Notes: generated by a model from the letters alone, not told the origin. DNA of 64,000 nucleotides from Megasphaera elsdenii (GCF_020539865.1 NZ_JAJBQV010000005.1:43078-107077), one strand, 5' to 3'; positions 17,591-26,868 are shown, counted from the first letter of the stretch. A program made the numbers and translations.

Positions 17591-18405
17591 GGACGGCGCC
17601 TCTTTTCTTTCAGGGAAAAGATACATTCTTTATAAACAATGACCAAAAGCAGCATAACGACAGATATCAAAGCCGTGACCCCACCTGGGGCGGCATCGAT
17701 ATAATAAGACAACAAGAGCCCAGACAGAATATCGACGAAACTGAAGACGACAGAGTAAATAAGCGTCCGCCGGAAGCCTTTGCGCAGCTGCAGGGCCGTC
17801 GCCACGGGCAGGGCGATGAGAGAGCTAATGACCAGGATGCCGACGATGCGGATGGAAACGGAAATCGTAGCCGCTACCAGAACGGCAAAGATATAATTGA
17901 TGAGTTTACTGCGGACACCGGCAATCTGAGCTCCGTCTTCGTCAAAGGTCAGCATGACCAATTGAGGATAGAGCTTGGCAATGACGGCCAGGGAAATGAC
18001 GCTGAGGGCGACGACGGAATAGACATCGCCCGTCGATACGGTCAGGATACTGCCGAACAAGAAGGATTCCACATTCGTATGGACCAGGCCGGCACTGATG
18101 ATGGTAATGGCAATGCCTACGGAAAGCGATAAGATGATGACCAAGATGAGCTCGGCATAGCGCCGGAAACGGCGGCGCAGGACTTCGATGAGGATGCCGA
18201 AGAAGCTGGTCAGGCCAAAGGCGCTGAGGACCGGGTTCCAGTCAAAAAGAAGCCCCACAGCGACCCCGGCCAGGGAAGCATGGGATAAGGCATCGCCAAT
18301 CATGGAATAGCGACGCAGGACCAAGAAGATGCCGATGAGCGGGCAGACGATGGAAATGAGCAGAGCTACGATAAAAGCATTCTGCATAAAGGCATATTCA
18401 AACAT
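17587..18405 (-). CDS. znuB: Zinc/manganese ABC transporter permease
   Basis: 272-residue membrane protein of the ABC-3 family with about eight hydrophobic helices; typical features are LVLRRYSMIGDALSHASLAGVA near the N-terminus and ISSLIALPVATALQL. It forms the channel of the uptake complex with the ATPase encoded next to it and the binding lipoprotein at 19202. Its ATG overlaps the end of znuC by one base (18405), and its stop overlaps zur by 4 bases. Zinc is preferred because of the Zur and ArsR-zinc neighbours; manganese cannot be excluded. Confidence 0.92.
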   Translation of the reverse strand: MFEYAFMQNAFIVALLISIVCPLIGIFLVLRRYSMIGDALSHASLAGVAVGLLFDWNPVLSAFGLTSFFGILIEVLRRRFRRYAELILVIILSLSVGIAITIISAGLVHTNVESFLFGSILTVSTGDVYSVVALSVISLAVIAKLYPQLVMLTFDEDGAQIAGVRSKLINYIFAVLVAATISVSIRIVGILVISSLIALPVATALQLRKGFRRTLIYSVVFSFVDILSGLLLSYYIDAAPGGVTALISVVMLLLVIVYKECIFSLKEKRRRP

Positions 18406-19073
18406 TAATTATCTCCTCCCATCGTGGCCGATACGTATTCGTCGAGGTAAGCCTTAGGCGAGCAGAAATGACCGCGGCCGCCGACGACGTGGAACATCTT
18501 CGTCGAATTGCGGACAGCGAATTTCAGATTGTGTTCGACCGTAATGACCGTGACGCCTTTATTTTCATTTAAATCCTTAATGAACGGGTAGAGTTCTTCC
18601 TGACTGCGGACATCGATACCCGTCGACGGTTCATCGAAAATGAGCAAATCTGGATGCCCCATGAGGGCCCGGGCGATAAGGACTTTCTGGCACTGGCCGC
18701 CAGACAAATTGCCGATGAGCTGGTCTTTCAGAGAATAGACATTCATCTGTTCCAGGCAATCCCGAATGATTTCTTTATGTTTCAAATGCAATACCTGGCG
18801 GTAGCAGTTGAGGACTTCCCAAACGGTAATCGGGAACTGGCTGTTCAACGTCTCGAAACGCTGCGGCACATAGGCCCGGTGATGATACGTATTGGAAATC
18901 GATCCCCGACTCGGTGACAATAAGCCCAGGATGAGCTTGATGAGCGTACTCTTGCCGCTGCCATTTTCACCGACAACAGAAATATAATCGCCGTCACGGA
19001 TGGTCATATTGACATCTTCTAACAAGTATTGACCGTGTTCATAGGCGAAATAAACGTGCTGTAAATCAATCAT
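18405..19073 (-). CDS. znuC: Zinc ABC transporter ATP-binding protein
   Basis: 222-residue cytosolic ATPase with Walker A GENGSGKSTLIKL, Q-loop in YVPQRFETLN, signature NLSGGQCQKVLIARAL, Walker B LLIFDEPSTGID and the switch His in TVEHNL. First gene of the znuC-znuB-zur operon, transcribed divergently from znuA with a 128-bp shared promoter region. Confidence 0.94.
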   Translation of the reverse strand: MIDLQHVYFAYEHGQYLLEDVNMTIRDGDYISVVGENGSGKSTLIKLILGLLSPSRGSISNTYHHRAYVPQRFETLNSQFPITVWEVLNCYRQVLHLKHKEIIRDCLEQMNVYSLKDQLIGNLSGGQCQKVLIARALMGHPDLLIFDEPSTGIDVRSQEELYPFIKDLNENKGVTVITVEHNLKFAVRNSTKMFHVVGGRGHFCSPKAYLDEYVSATMGGDN

Positions 19074-19105
19074 ACTTTGCCCCCCTTATCGTACACTGAA
19101 ACTTT

Positions 19106-19134
19106 ATTATAATCCTGCCTAAACGAAAATGCAA
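19106..19134 (-). promoter_or_regulatory. Promoter of znuC-znuB-zur
   Basis: Minus strand TTGCAT (19129-19134), 17-bp spacer, TATAAT (19106-19111). Confidence 0.75.
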
Positions 19135-19149
19135 GGCATTTGCAAATAA

Positions 19150-19178
19150 TTGACAAAAAAAGACGTCCGTGATACGAT
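19150..19178 (+). promoter_or_regulatory. Promoter of znuA
   Basis: Plus strand TTGACA (19150-19155), 17-bp spacer, TACGAT (19173-19178). The two divergent promoters lie back to back about 15 bp apart, suited to joint control by one repressor. The repeat TGCAAGGCATTTGCAAAT between them might be part of an operator. Confidence 0.75.
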
Positions 19179-19201
19179 GGACGCCATAGGAGGTCTTATC
19201 A

Positions 19202-20128
19202 ATGTTGTTTCATACCCTCAGCCGCCTCGCCCGTTACATCTCGGTCCTGGCGACCTGCTTATGCGTCATTGGCCTGGCTGGCTGCGGTCCCGCCGCCGAC
19301 GTCCCCGATGACGGGAAATTAAAAGTCGCTGTCACTTTCGACGCCCTAAAAGAGTTTACCCAGGCCGTAGGCGGCGATAAGGTAGATGTCTACACACTTA
19401 TTCCCGATGGGACAGAACCCCATGAGTTCCAGCCGACGACGCAGACCATTAAACACCTCGGTAAATCCCAGCTCTTTGTTTACAGTGGCCTGGGTATGGA
19501 ACCGTGGGCACCCAAGGTCGTCGATGCCGCCAAGAATACGGCACTTCACACGGTCAACGCATCCCAAGGAGTCACACCGATTGCCTTGACCGATGAAGAA
19601 GACATCAAAGAACACGGCGCTTACGACCCGCACATCTGGCTGAGTCTGGTAAACGCCCAAATTGAAGTTTCCAATATTGCCGCCGCCCTGGCTGAAGTCG
19701 ACCCGGCCAACGCCGACTATTATCGAAACAATGCGGCGAACTATAAAAAACAGCTCCAGGCTCTGCAAGACGAATATGCCCGTAAATTCGCCAGCGTTCC
19801 TCGCAAGGATTTTGTCACTGGCCATGCCGCCTTTGCCTATCTCTGCCGCGACTTCGGTCTGACCCAGCACAGTGTCGAATCCGTCTTTTCCAGCGGCGAA
19901 CCCAGTGCCCGCCAGCTGGCCCGCCTAGCTGACTATTGCCGGGCCAATGACGTGCGGACCATTTTCGTCGAAGATATGGTCAGCCCAAAGACGTCGGAAA
20001 CCTTGGCCCATGAAGTCGGCGCCCGCGTCGAAACGATTCATACCATCGAAACGAGCGAAGACGATGAATCCTACTTGGACCGCATGCGCGATAACTTGGA
20101 AAAAATCTATGCCAGCAGCCTGCGCTAA
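19202..20128 (+). CDS. znuA: Zinc-binding lipoprotein of the ABC uptake system
   Basis: 308-residue cluster A-I substrate-binding protein. A lipoprotein signal ends LAGC with Cys28 as the acylated residue. Metal ligands expected for ZnuA/TroA are in GTEPHEFQP, YDPHIWLS, TGHAAFAYL and VEDM (Asp/Glu near the C-terminus). The His-rich loop of some zinc-specific members is missing, as in many Firmicute proteins. SD AGGAGG precedes the ATG. It is divergent from znuCB-zur and would deliver metal to that permease. Confidence 0.92.
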   Translation: MLFHTLSRLARYISVLATCLCVIGLAGCGPAADVPDDGKLKVAVTFDALKEFTQAVGGDKVDVYTLIPDGTEPHEFQPTTQTIKHLGKSQLFVYSGLGMEPWAPKVVDAAKNTALHTVNASQGVTPIALTDEEDIKEHGAYDPHIWLSLVNAQIEVSNIAAALAEVDPANADYYRNNAANYKKQLQALQDEYARKFASVPRKDFVTGHAAFAYLCRDFGLTQHSVESVFSSGEPSARQLARLADYCRANDVRTIFVEDMVSPKTSETLAHEVGARVETIHTIETSEDDESYLDRMRDNLEKIYASSLR

Positions 20129-20163
20129 GATTTCAATACTAAAGATGAGCCGGAGGAAAAAAC

Positions 20164-20886
20164 ATGCAACATAAAACATATAAAGCAGCTATTTTCGATA
20201 TGGATGGTACCGTACTCAATACCTTGGATGACCTGGCCAGTGCTTTGAACTACGTCTTAGCCGAAACGGGGCATGCCCACGCCTACGGCACGGCCCAGGT
20301 CCGCCAGTTCTTCGGCAGCGGCGTGCAAGTCGCCTTGACCCGTGTTCTGGCCATCGAAAAGGGTATCGCCTCTTATGATCAGCTAGAATACGTCGGACAG
20401 GACGGCGATGCGATTACGCCGCGTGTCGACGCCCAAGAAGTCAGCCGCATCCAGGACATCTTCCGCCCCTACTATGCCGCCCATTGTGCCATCCAGACCG
20501 GCGAATACGCCGGCATCAGCCAACTCCTCGGCCATCTCCGGGCCGCCGGCATCCAGACAGCCGTCGTATCCAATAAGCCCGACCTAGCCGTACAAAAACT
20601 GACAGCCGACTACTTCCAGGGCCTCTTTGACCTCGCCTTGGGCGAACAACCCCAGATACGGCGAAAGCCTGCCCCAGACATGGTCCTCAAAGCTTTAAAA
20701 GACTTAGGACTCACACCGGAACAGGCTGTTTATATCGGCGATTCCGAAATCGACATAGAGACCGCAAAAAGCGCCGGCTTGGACTGCCTCAGCGTCACCT
20801 GGGGTTTCCGTTCCAAAGCCTTCTTACAAAACCACGGCGCCTGCGTCCTCGTCGATACGCCGGAAGAAATTGCTAAATTCTTCTAA
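20164..20886 (+). CDS. HAD-superfamily phosphatase (phosphoglycolate phosphatase-like)
   Basis: 240-residue HAD subfamily IA hydrolase: catalytic FDMDGTVLNTLDDL near residue 12, motif II AVVSNKP, Lys in IRRKPAPDMV, and motif IV GDSEIDIETAKSAG. A helical cap lies between motifs I and II. It is similar in layout to Gph, but substrate ranges in this family are broad. It is 35 bp downstream of znuA with its own GGAGG site and may be co-transcribed. Confidence 0.85.
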   Translation: MQHKTYKAAIFDMDGTVLNTLDDLASALNYVLAETGHAHAYGTAQVRQFFGSGVQVALTRVLAIEKGIASYDQLEYVGQDGDAITPRVDAQEVSRIQDIFRPYYAAHCAIQTGEYAGISQLLGHLRAAGIQTAVVSNKPDLAVQKLTADYFQGLFDLALGEQPQIRRKPAPDMVLKALKDLGLTPEQAVYIGDSEIDIETAKSAGLDCLSVTWGFRSKAFLQNHGACVLVDTPEEIAKFF

Positions 20887-20897
20887 AAAACTAGCGA

Positions 20898-21811
20898 TTA
20901 TTCTCCATCAGGTACGAACCAAAGACCATTATTGTTTTTCTTCATGTATTCTTTGAATTCATCGGAATAATAAGCATCGGCAATATCCTTAACCCATTGT
21001 GCATCCTTATCTTTATCCTGGACAACGAGCTGTAACAGGAGATGCGGCAAAATATCTTCTTTAGCTAAAGCCGTCTGAGGATCAATCTTGGCATTGTAAA
21101 TGATAGCGCCGGTGATGACGATGTAACTGAAATCACTGCGTACCGACGGAATTGTCAGCGACTTCATTTCTGTGAATTTCAAATGATGCGGATTTTCTAC
21201 GATATCCTGTTGGGTAACGGTCGATAAATCTTTATTCGGATCCAGTTTAATCCAGCCGATTTTCTGGAGCAGGGCATAAGCACGAGCCGTATTGGAAGCA
21301 TCATTCGGAACGGCAATCGTATCGCCATCGGCTACTTGATCTAAAGACGTCTTAGAGCCCGGGAAAATACCAGCCGGAACAGTCGGAATCGGCGTAACAG
21401 CCGCTAAATGACCATTTTGTTTCTGATTGAAGTTTTCCATATAAGCCGTATGCTGTTCAACGTTGAAATCGACTTCGCCTTCGTTTAAAGCGACATCAGC
21501 CTGTAACAAATCAGACATGTCCTTGCCTGTAACTTTATAGCCTTTTTTTCCAAAATCGGCTTAATTCCCTTTTCAAAGAGGTCAGAATAAGGGCCTTGCG
21601 ATTTACTGTACGTCAGCTCTTTCTTATTTGCATTCGCCGAATTGTTATTATCACTACCGCATCCAGCCAGAAAAGCTGCCCCCATGATGACGGCCATTGC
21701 AATGACGCCAAACATATCGCCGTCTTCGATATCCAGTGACACATGCTGTAAGGCCTGCGTCGTAACTCCCTTGCTTTTAAAGGTTTTGCTGACATCTTTG
21801 AATTGAATCAT
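20898..21811 (-). pseudogene. metN-metQ deletion fusion with a frameshift (remnant of metNIQ)
   Basis: Reading starts as the methionine ABC ATPase MetN (MIQFKDVSKTFKSKG, then LDIEDGDMFGVI) but, just before the Walker A region, passes directly into the lipoprotein signal of a MetQ (AMAVIMGAAFLAGCGSD). The ATPase core, the entire metI permease and the first MetQ residues are missing. The MetQ part then shifts frame at a run of seven A (about 21548-21554): ILEKK should continue into GYKVTGKDMSDLL, which is in another frame from about 21518 on. The rest of MetQ is intact to its stop. The start ATG overlaps the stop of the amidohydrolase gene by ATGA. It cannot make a working transporter. Confidence 0.9.
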
Positions 21812-22962
21812 TCCTTGCTGCTCCTTTCTTTCCGAATCTGTTCCACCGCCTGGCAAGCCAGCTCAGCCATATATTGTGAAGCCGGATATAGTGCGGCCGG
21901 ATCTACCTTGAATTTAGCATTGTGATTCGGATAGGAATGACCGGTTCCGACAAAGACGAAATATCCAGGTACCTTATCGTAATAAAAAGCAAAATCCTCT
22001 CCCCCCAAGGAAGGCGCCATCGGTTGTTTATCAACCCCCTGTTCTTCGGCTACTTTACGGGCTAATAGACCCCAATGGGCATCATTGATGAGAGCTGGTG
22101 GCCCAGGAATCCACTGAACTTCGGCCTTTGCGCCATACGCAGCAGCTGTAGAAGTGGCTAACGTTTCAATCCGATTCCGGATTGCCTGTCGGCCTTCTTT
22201 GCTCATGCTCCGCGTCGTACCTTCAACAAAAGTTTCATCAGGAATAACATTCCAGTTGTGACCGCCTTCAATGTGAGTGACACTGACCAAAGTAGCGGCA
22301 AAGGGATCCATATTCCGGCTGACTACGGTCTGAACGGCACCGACAAAGGCAGACGCGGTTACAATAGGATCGATACCTCTATCCGGATGAGCCGCGTGGA
22401 CACCTTTTCCATAGAAAGTAATATGGAACGCATCGACAGCCGCCATGGCCGGGCCATCGATAATCCCCATTTGACCCACATCGAGAAGAGGCGTGCAATG
22501 CATCCCGAAAATCGCACCGACATCGTCAATAATACCTGTCTCAACGATTTTCAAAGCACCGCTCGGGCCTTCTTCTCCTGGCTGGAAGATAATACGGATG
22601 GTTCCTTGAATATCCGCTTCCCGCTCTTTCAACAAACAGGCCGCCCCCAATATAGAAGCCGTATGGAAATCATGGCCACAAGCGTGCATGCACCCGGGAT
22701 GCTCTGACCGATAAGGAACATCGGCTTCTTCACTAACAGGCAGAACATCGATATCACAGCGAATAGCAACAATAGGCTGTTCCCCAGTCCCTACTTGTGC
22801 GACTACCCCCGTTTCCAAAGGGAGATTTAATATACGAACCCCACCTTTTTGTAAATCCTGGCGAATTCGTTTAGTCGTTTCTACTTCTTTAAAAGACAAT
22901 TCGGGATGACGATGAAACCATTGAAATTCATCGTGAATATATTTTTGTATGTCCTGTATCAT
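21808..22962 (-). CDS. M20-family amidohydrolase (N-acyl amino acid deacylase type)
   Basis: 384-residue metallopeptidase of the M20D group (IAA-amino-acid hydrolase/hippurate hydrolase/N-acetyl-diaminopimelate or N-acyl-Cys deacylases). Metal site residues are visible in MHACGHDFHTASI, FQPGEEGPSG and SLGGEDFAFY. The start ATG at 22962 follows AAGGAGTACGT; the reading frame runs further upstream without an SD. It is the first gene behind the T-box leader and precedes the remains of metNIQ, so the ancestral job was probably release and uptake of methionine or cysteine derivatives. Confidence 0.88.
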   Translation of the reverse strand: MIQDIQKYIHDEFQWFHRHPELSFKEVETTKRIRQDLQKGGVRILNLPLETGVVAQVGTGEQPIVAIRCDIDVLPVSEEADVPYRSEHPGCMHACGHDFHTASILGAACLLKEREADIQGTIRIIFQPGEEGPSGALKIVETGIIDDVGAIFGMHCTPLLDVGQMGIIDGPAMAAVDAFHITFYGKGVHAAHPDRGIDPIVTASAFVGAVQTVVSRNMDPFAATLVSVTHIEGGHNWNVIPDETFVEGTTRSMSKEGRQAIRNRIETLATSTAAAYGAKAEVQWIPGPPALINDAHWGLLARKVAEEQGVDKQPMAPSLGGEDFAFYYDKVPGYFVFVGTGHSYPNHNAKFKVDPAALYPASQYMAELACQAVEQIRKERSSKE

Positions 22963-23011
22963 ACGTACTCCTTCTTTCTCGTTTCCCCCGTATATCCTTA
23001 TTAGGATATAC

Positions 23012-23290
23012 AAAAAGGCCACCATCCCCTGACAGAGACAGTGGCCCGCGGTTCCACTCTGTTTACAGCTAACAACTGTATCTCATGACCGTATAACGCC
23101 AGTCAGACGTAGCTGCATACTATAACATTCCGCAGCTATGCAACCAAAGGCATTCCATCCTGTTTCCTAACGATGCAGGCTCGCAGCCTCAGACCTGCAC
23201 TCTCTGACGCAGTACAGCAGTACACCGGTGTACTTGTTTTGGTTATCGCATTTCTCAATGTTTACGCCTATGGTACTATCCAAAAGGCTA
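23012..23290 (-). promoter_or_regulatory. T-box riboswitch leader (Cys or Met specific)
   Basis: On the minus strand the T-box word GAGTGGAACCGCGG (about 23045-23058) is followed by a terminator GGGCCAC...GTGGCC-TTTTT (23012-23046) that competes with the antiterminator. Stem I closes by AACCAAA / TTTGGTT (around 23140-23250), with an AGTA element opposite GGAATGCC. By position after GGAA the specifier would be TGC (Cys); the overlapping ATG (Met) is the alternative. Uncharged tRNA would allow transcription of the amidohydrolase operon. A TATACT box lies at 23298-23303. A small AT-rich hairpin (22991-23010) lies between terminator and start codon. Confidence 0.9.
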
Positions 23291-23495
23291 CTTGCCAAGT
23301 ATAGTTTTCTTTTTTTATATATTTTCTAATAAATTCGCAAAAAATTCATGTCATCATATCATTTTTACAAATATTATTTTGGCCTACTCCACTACCGCTT
23401 GTCATTTCTCTCATAAAATGTGATAATGTAAAAAAATTTCTGTCCTTTCTTAGTCCGCGATTTTCTTCGCCAGCTCCCGACAGTTCCGGCTCATA

Positions 23496-23504
23496 TGGTA
23501 TAAT
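23496..23504 (+). promoter_or_regulatory. Extended -10 promoter of the MFS gene
   Basis: TGGTATAAT (TATAAT 23499-23504) lies 34 bp before the start codon; a CGACAG-like -35 is weak. Confidence 0.55.
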
Positions 23505-23538
23505 AAGAACAGAATTATTTCGTTTGTGAGGTGCGGAT

Positions 23539-24885
23539 ATGTCGACGAAAAAACGGATTTTTTACTCGATTTGCCTGATCAGTTTTGTCGGGCCCTTTCT
23601 TTCTACATCCATCAATATCGCCATCCCCGTCATGGCCGGTCAATTCGGCGTTACGCCAGACCGCATGAGCTGGGTCGTGACGATTTTCTTGATGACGACG
23701 GCAGCTTTTCTCCTGCCCTTGGGCAAGGTGTCCGATGTCCATGGCCGGCGTCGGACTTATTCCCTGTCGCTCATCGTCTTTGCCATAGCGACAGCAGCAG
23801 CGGCCTTTGCCCAGACCTTGACGGGGCTCATCGCCTTGCGGGCCATTCAGGGCATTGCCTTATCAGGCGTTTATGTATCCTATATGCCCCTTCTCCTGGC
23901 AACGACAGATGAAGCCCATCAAGGCCATATTCTCGGCCGGGCCGTCGCCCTGACCTATCTCGGCCTGTCCCTGGGACCGATCATCGGCGGGGCCTTGACG
24001 CAATTCGTCGGCTGGCGCTGTATTTTCCTCTTATCCGCTTTAGCCATCGTTATTTCGTACGCTTTCATCCACCCCATCAAAGAAGAATGGTATGCTAACG
24101 GCGCGCCCTTCGTCAACCTTGTCAGTTCGGGCCTGTCCATCGCCGGTATCCTCTGTGGCCTCTACGGCCTGTCGTCTTTTGAAGAATACAGTGCTTTTTT
24201 CTGGACCGGCCTCGTCTTGCTCATCGTCTTCGTCATCCACGAAGGCAAGTCCTTCCACCCCCTGCTGCCGCTCTATTTGTTCCGCAATCTGACCTTTTCT
24301 ATGTCCAATTTGGCAGCCCTCATCCAATACAGTGCTACCTATGCCGTTTCCTTTCTCTTATCCCTTTATTTCCAGGTCATCCTCGGCCTGCCTCCGGCTA
24401 TGTCCGGAGCGATTCTGCTGGTACAGCCCATTATCATGGCTTTCTTGTCGCCCCGGGCCGGTGATTTGTCAGATAAGTATGGCCCGCGGGGCATTGCGTC
24501 TATCGGCCTCGTCTTGACGGCGCTGGGGCTGGCGGCATTTGCCTTATTTCCACGCGTCCCCGTCAGCGGCGCGGTTGTCTTCCTGGTCTTCATCGGACTG
24601 GGGGCGGCGCTGTTCGGCGCACCCAACAACAGCGCCATCATGGGGTCTGTCAAAAAGATGCATCACGGCATTGCCTCGAGTATCCTGGCTTTATCGCGTA
24701 ATCTCGGCCAAGCCTTGAGCATGGCTGTCGTCACCTTTATCATGACGACGGAAACGATGAAGACACCCTCGTATACAGACGGCGTTTTGGCGGCTCTGCA
24801 TGCGTCGTTCGTCATGTTAGCCATCCTCTGTTTTATGGCCGTTGCGGCCTCACTGGCCCGTGGCCATCATCAAAAAAAAGCTTGA
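23539..24885 (+). CDS. MFS transporter, DHA2/EmrB-type drug efflux
   Basis: 448-residue membrane protein with about fourteen predicted helices. The motif A region reads LGKVSDVHGRRRTYSL and motif C-like LTYLGLSLGPIIGGALTQFVGWRCIF marks an exporter of the drug:H+ antiporter group. SD GAGGTG precedes the ATG. Substrates unknown. It is followed 16 bp later by a small exported-protein gene, possibly co-transcribed. Confidence 0.85.
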   Translation: MSTKKRIFYSICLISFVGPFLSTSINIAIPVMAGQFGVTPDRMSWVVTIFLMTTAAFLLPLGKVSDVHGRRRTYSLSLIVFAIATAAAAFAQTLTGLIALRAIQGIALSGVYVSYMPLLLATTDEAHQGHILGRAVALTYLGLSLGPIIGGALTQFVGWRCIFLLSALAIVISYAFIHPIKEEWYANGAPFVNLVSSGLSIAGILCGLYGLSSFEEYSAFFWTGLVLLIVFVIHEGKSFHPLLPLYLFRNLTFSMSNLAALIQYSATYAVSFLLSLYFQVILGLPPAMSGAILLVQPIIMAFLSPRAGDLSDKYGPRGIASIGLVLTALGLAAFALFPRVPVSGAVVFLVFIGLGAALFGAPNNSAIMGSVKKMHHGIASSILALSRNLGQALSMAVVTFIMTTETMKTPSYTDGVLAALHASFVMLAILCFMAVAASLARGHHQKKA

Positions 24886-24901
24886 TTTAGGAGGTATTTC
24901 T

Positions 24902-25330
24902 ATGAAAAAACAACTCATTGCAGCCGTTACGGTTGCGTCACTTCTCGGTTTCGCCGGCGGCACAGCTGTCCAGGCTTTCAACCTCGGCTCTATCCTGAAA
25001 GTTGGCGGTATTTCCATCCTCGTCTCTAAGTACGGCAATTCCATCAACGATTTCCTCAACAAACTGCTCATGAAAAACGGCGTCGGCACGGATTACGCAA
25101 CGAAAGTCGTACCTATTGTCAGTGTCGGCACAGGTAAATATATCGGAGCTGTCCAGGTCATCGGTCCGTCGGCACAAGTCGAAAAGGTCAAGGCCGTCGC
25201 TCAGCTGGAAGGCGAATTCAACGGCATCGCCCGGGCCAATGCGCTCATCCCCATGGCGACGACGAATGTCACTAATCTCAACCGCGTCCAGGGCGTCGGC
25301 GTTTCAGCAACGATTGATTTCAAATTCTAA
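24902..25330 (+). CDS. Small exported protein of unknown function
   Basis: 142 residues with a Sec signal (MKKQLIAAVTVASLLGFAGG, cleavage near VQA). The mature part has alternating glycine-rich strands and a helix; no Cys, no recognisable domain. It contains VGTGKYIGAVQVIGPSAQV and ends VGVSATIDFKF, an aromatic final residue as in many outer-membrane strands, but it is too short for a barrel by itself. SD AGGAGG precedes the ATG. I do not recognise the family. Confidence 0.75.
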   Translation: MKKQLIAAVTVASLLGFAGGTAVQAFNLGSILKVGGISILVSKYGNSINDFLNKLLMKNGVGTDYATKVVPIVSVGTGKYIGAVQVIGPSAQVEKVKAVAQLEGEFNGIARANALIPMATTNVTNLNRVQGVGVSATIDFKF

Positions 25331-25395
25331 GGCCTTCCCTAAGCGGAATGAGCATGGTAGAATAAGACAATCTATTTTATAAGGAGGCCCTTTAC

Positions 25396-26796
25396 TTGAA
25401 AACTTATCAGCCCATTACGGCAGAAATCATTGAAAAATTAAAGGCCATTACCGGTCCGACTTACGTCAAAACCGATAGAGACCTGCTCTTACAGTATCAG
25501 ACCGACTATGAAACCAACCCGGCCATGTTCCACATCCCTGACGTTGCCGTATCGCCGGCAAATGCCCAGGAAATATCGGACATCGTCAAATTGGCTAACG
25601 AATACGATTTCCCCATTACCGTCCGCAGCGGCGGCACTAGTCTCGCCGACGGGGCCATCCCGGTCTGCGGCGGCCTGGTCCTCTGCATGGACCGCCTCAA
25701 CAAAATCATCGAACTGAATGAAGAAGGCATGTACATGACCGTCGAAGCCGGCGTCCGCACAGTAGACTTGCAGAACGCCGCCAAAAAAGTCGGCCTCATG
25801 TATGCCGGCGACCCGTCCAGCGCCGAAAGCTGCCTCATCGGCGGCAACTTGGCTACCAATGCTGGCGGTCTGCGTGCCGTCCGCTACGGTGTCACCCGTG
25901 ACCAGGTTTACTGCCTGGAAATCGTCACACCGACAGGAGATATCGTCGAATGTGGCCGCATCCTCAAGAAATGCTCTACCGGCTACGATTTGGAACAGCT
26001 CATCATCGGCAGTGAAGGGACGCTGGGCATCATTACCAAAGTCACAGTCAAACTGATTCCGCTGCCGCCGTACCGCTTCGACGTCCTGGCCATCTATACG
26101 GACCCGCGCCAAGCCCTTCACATGGTTCCGAAACTGATGAAAGCCGGTATCGACCCGACGAGCGTCGAATACATGGACAATTCCTACGTCCGCGGTTGCG
26201 CCGACTATTGCCATTATAAGGATATGCCTCACTACGACGATGGCATTTATGTCATCATCACTGTCGAAACGTTCCATGAAGATGAATTGGACACCAAGAT
26301 GGATGCAGTCTGCACGATCTGCGAAGAATCAGGTGCCGCCGAAGTCCTGGAAGCGGATGACCGCGTCTGGAACATGCGCCGCAACTGCCAGACGTCCGTC
26401 GAATTGCAGAGCAAGGTCTTCCTCACAGATGACGTCGTCGTACCGGTCCATAAAATTGCCGGGACCATCGAAAAAATCATGGATATCGGCAAGAACTATC
26501 CCTTTGAAGTCAAAATCAATGCCCACATCGGCGATGGCAACTTGCACATCGTCCTCTGCAAGATGGACATGAGCGACGAAGAATGGGAAAAGAACGTCGA
26601 AGAATTCCACCAGCAAGTCTACGCTTATGCCTACAGCGTCGGCGGGCGCCTGGCCGGTGAACACGGCATCGGTGCCAAGAAATTGAAGTATATGGAACAG
26701 TTCACTCCCAAAGGCGAATTAAAAATCATGAAGACCATCAAACGGGCTATGGACCCGAAAGACATTCTCAATCCGGGGAAAGTCATTGATGCATAA
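25396..26796 (+). CDS. FAD-linked oxidase (GlcD/D-lactate dehydrogenase family)
   Basis: 466-residue flavoprotein oxidising a 2-hydroxy acid, most likely D-lactate or glycolate, with electrons going to an electron-transfer flavoprotein or quinone. The PCMH FAD domain contains VRSGGTSLADGAIPV and NLATNAGGLRAVRYG; the C-terminal domain contains INAHIGDGNLHIV (metal/substrate His) and LAGEHGIGAKK. The start is TTG, 9 bases after AAGGAGG; no ATG is placed as well. It is not next to etf genes here. Monocistronic with a clear terminator. Confidence 0.9.
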   Translation: MKTYQPITAEIIEKLKAITGPTYVKTDRDLLLQYQTDYETNPAMFHIPDVAVSPANAQEISDIVKLANEYDFPITVRSGGTSLADGAIPVCGGLVLCMDRLNKIIELNEEGMYMTVEAGVRTVDLQNAAKKVGLMYAGDPSSAESCLIGGNLATNAGGLRAVRYGVTRDQVYCLEIVTPTGDIVECGRILKKCSTGYDLEQLIIGSEGTLGIITKVTVKLIPLPPYRFDVLAIYTDPRQALHMVPKLMKAGIDPTSVEYMDNSYVRGCADYCHYKDMPHYDDGIYVIITVETFHEDELDTKMDAVCTICEESGAAEVLEADDRVWNMRRNCQTSVELQSKVFLTDDVVVPVHKIAGTIEKIMDIGKNYPFEVKINAHIGDGNLHIVLCKMDMSDEEWEKNVEEFHQQVYAYAYSVGGRLAGEHGIGAKKLKYMEQFTPKGELKIMKTIKRAMDPKDILNPGKVIDA

Positions 26797-26832
26797 AAAA
26801 TAGGCTGTCGCATTAAGACAGCCTATTTTTTA
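26795..26832. terminator. Bidirectional terminator after the flavoprotein gene
   Basis: ATAGGCTGTC / GACAGCCTAT with loop GCATTAA, flanked by A6 and T6. The GGCTGTCGCATTAAGACAGC core is the uninterrupted form of the terminator split by an insertion at 49470-49520. Confidence 0.92.
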
Positions 26833-26868
26833 GTGGTTAGCAGTTAGGGGTTGGGGAACATCCCCGAT

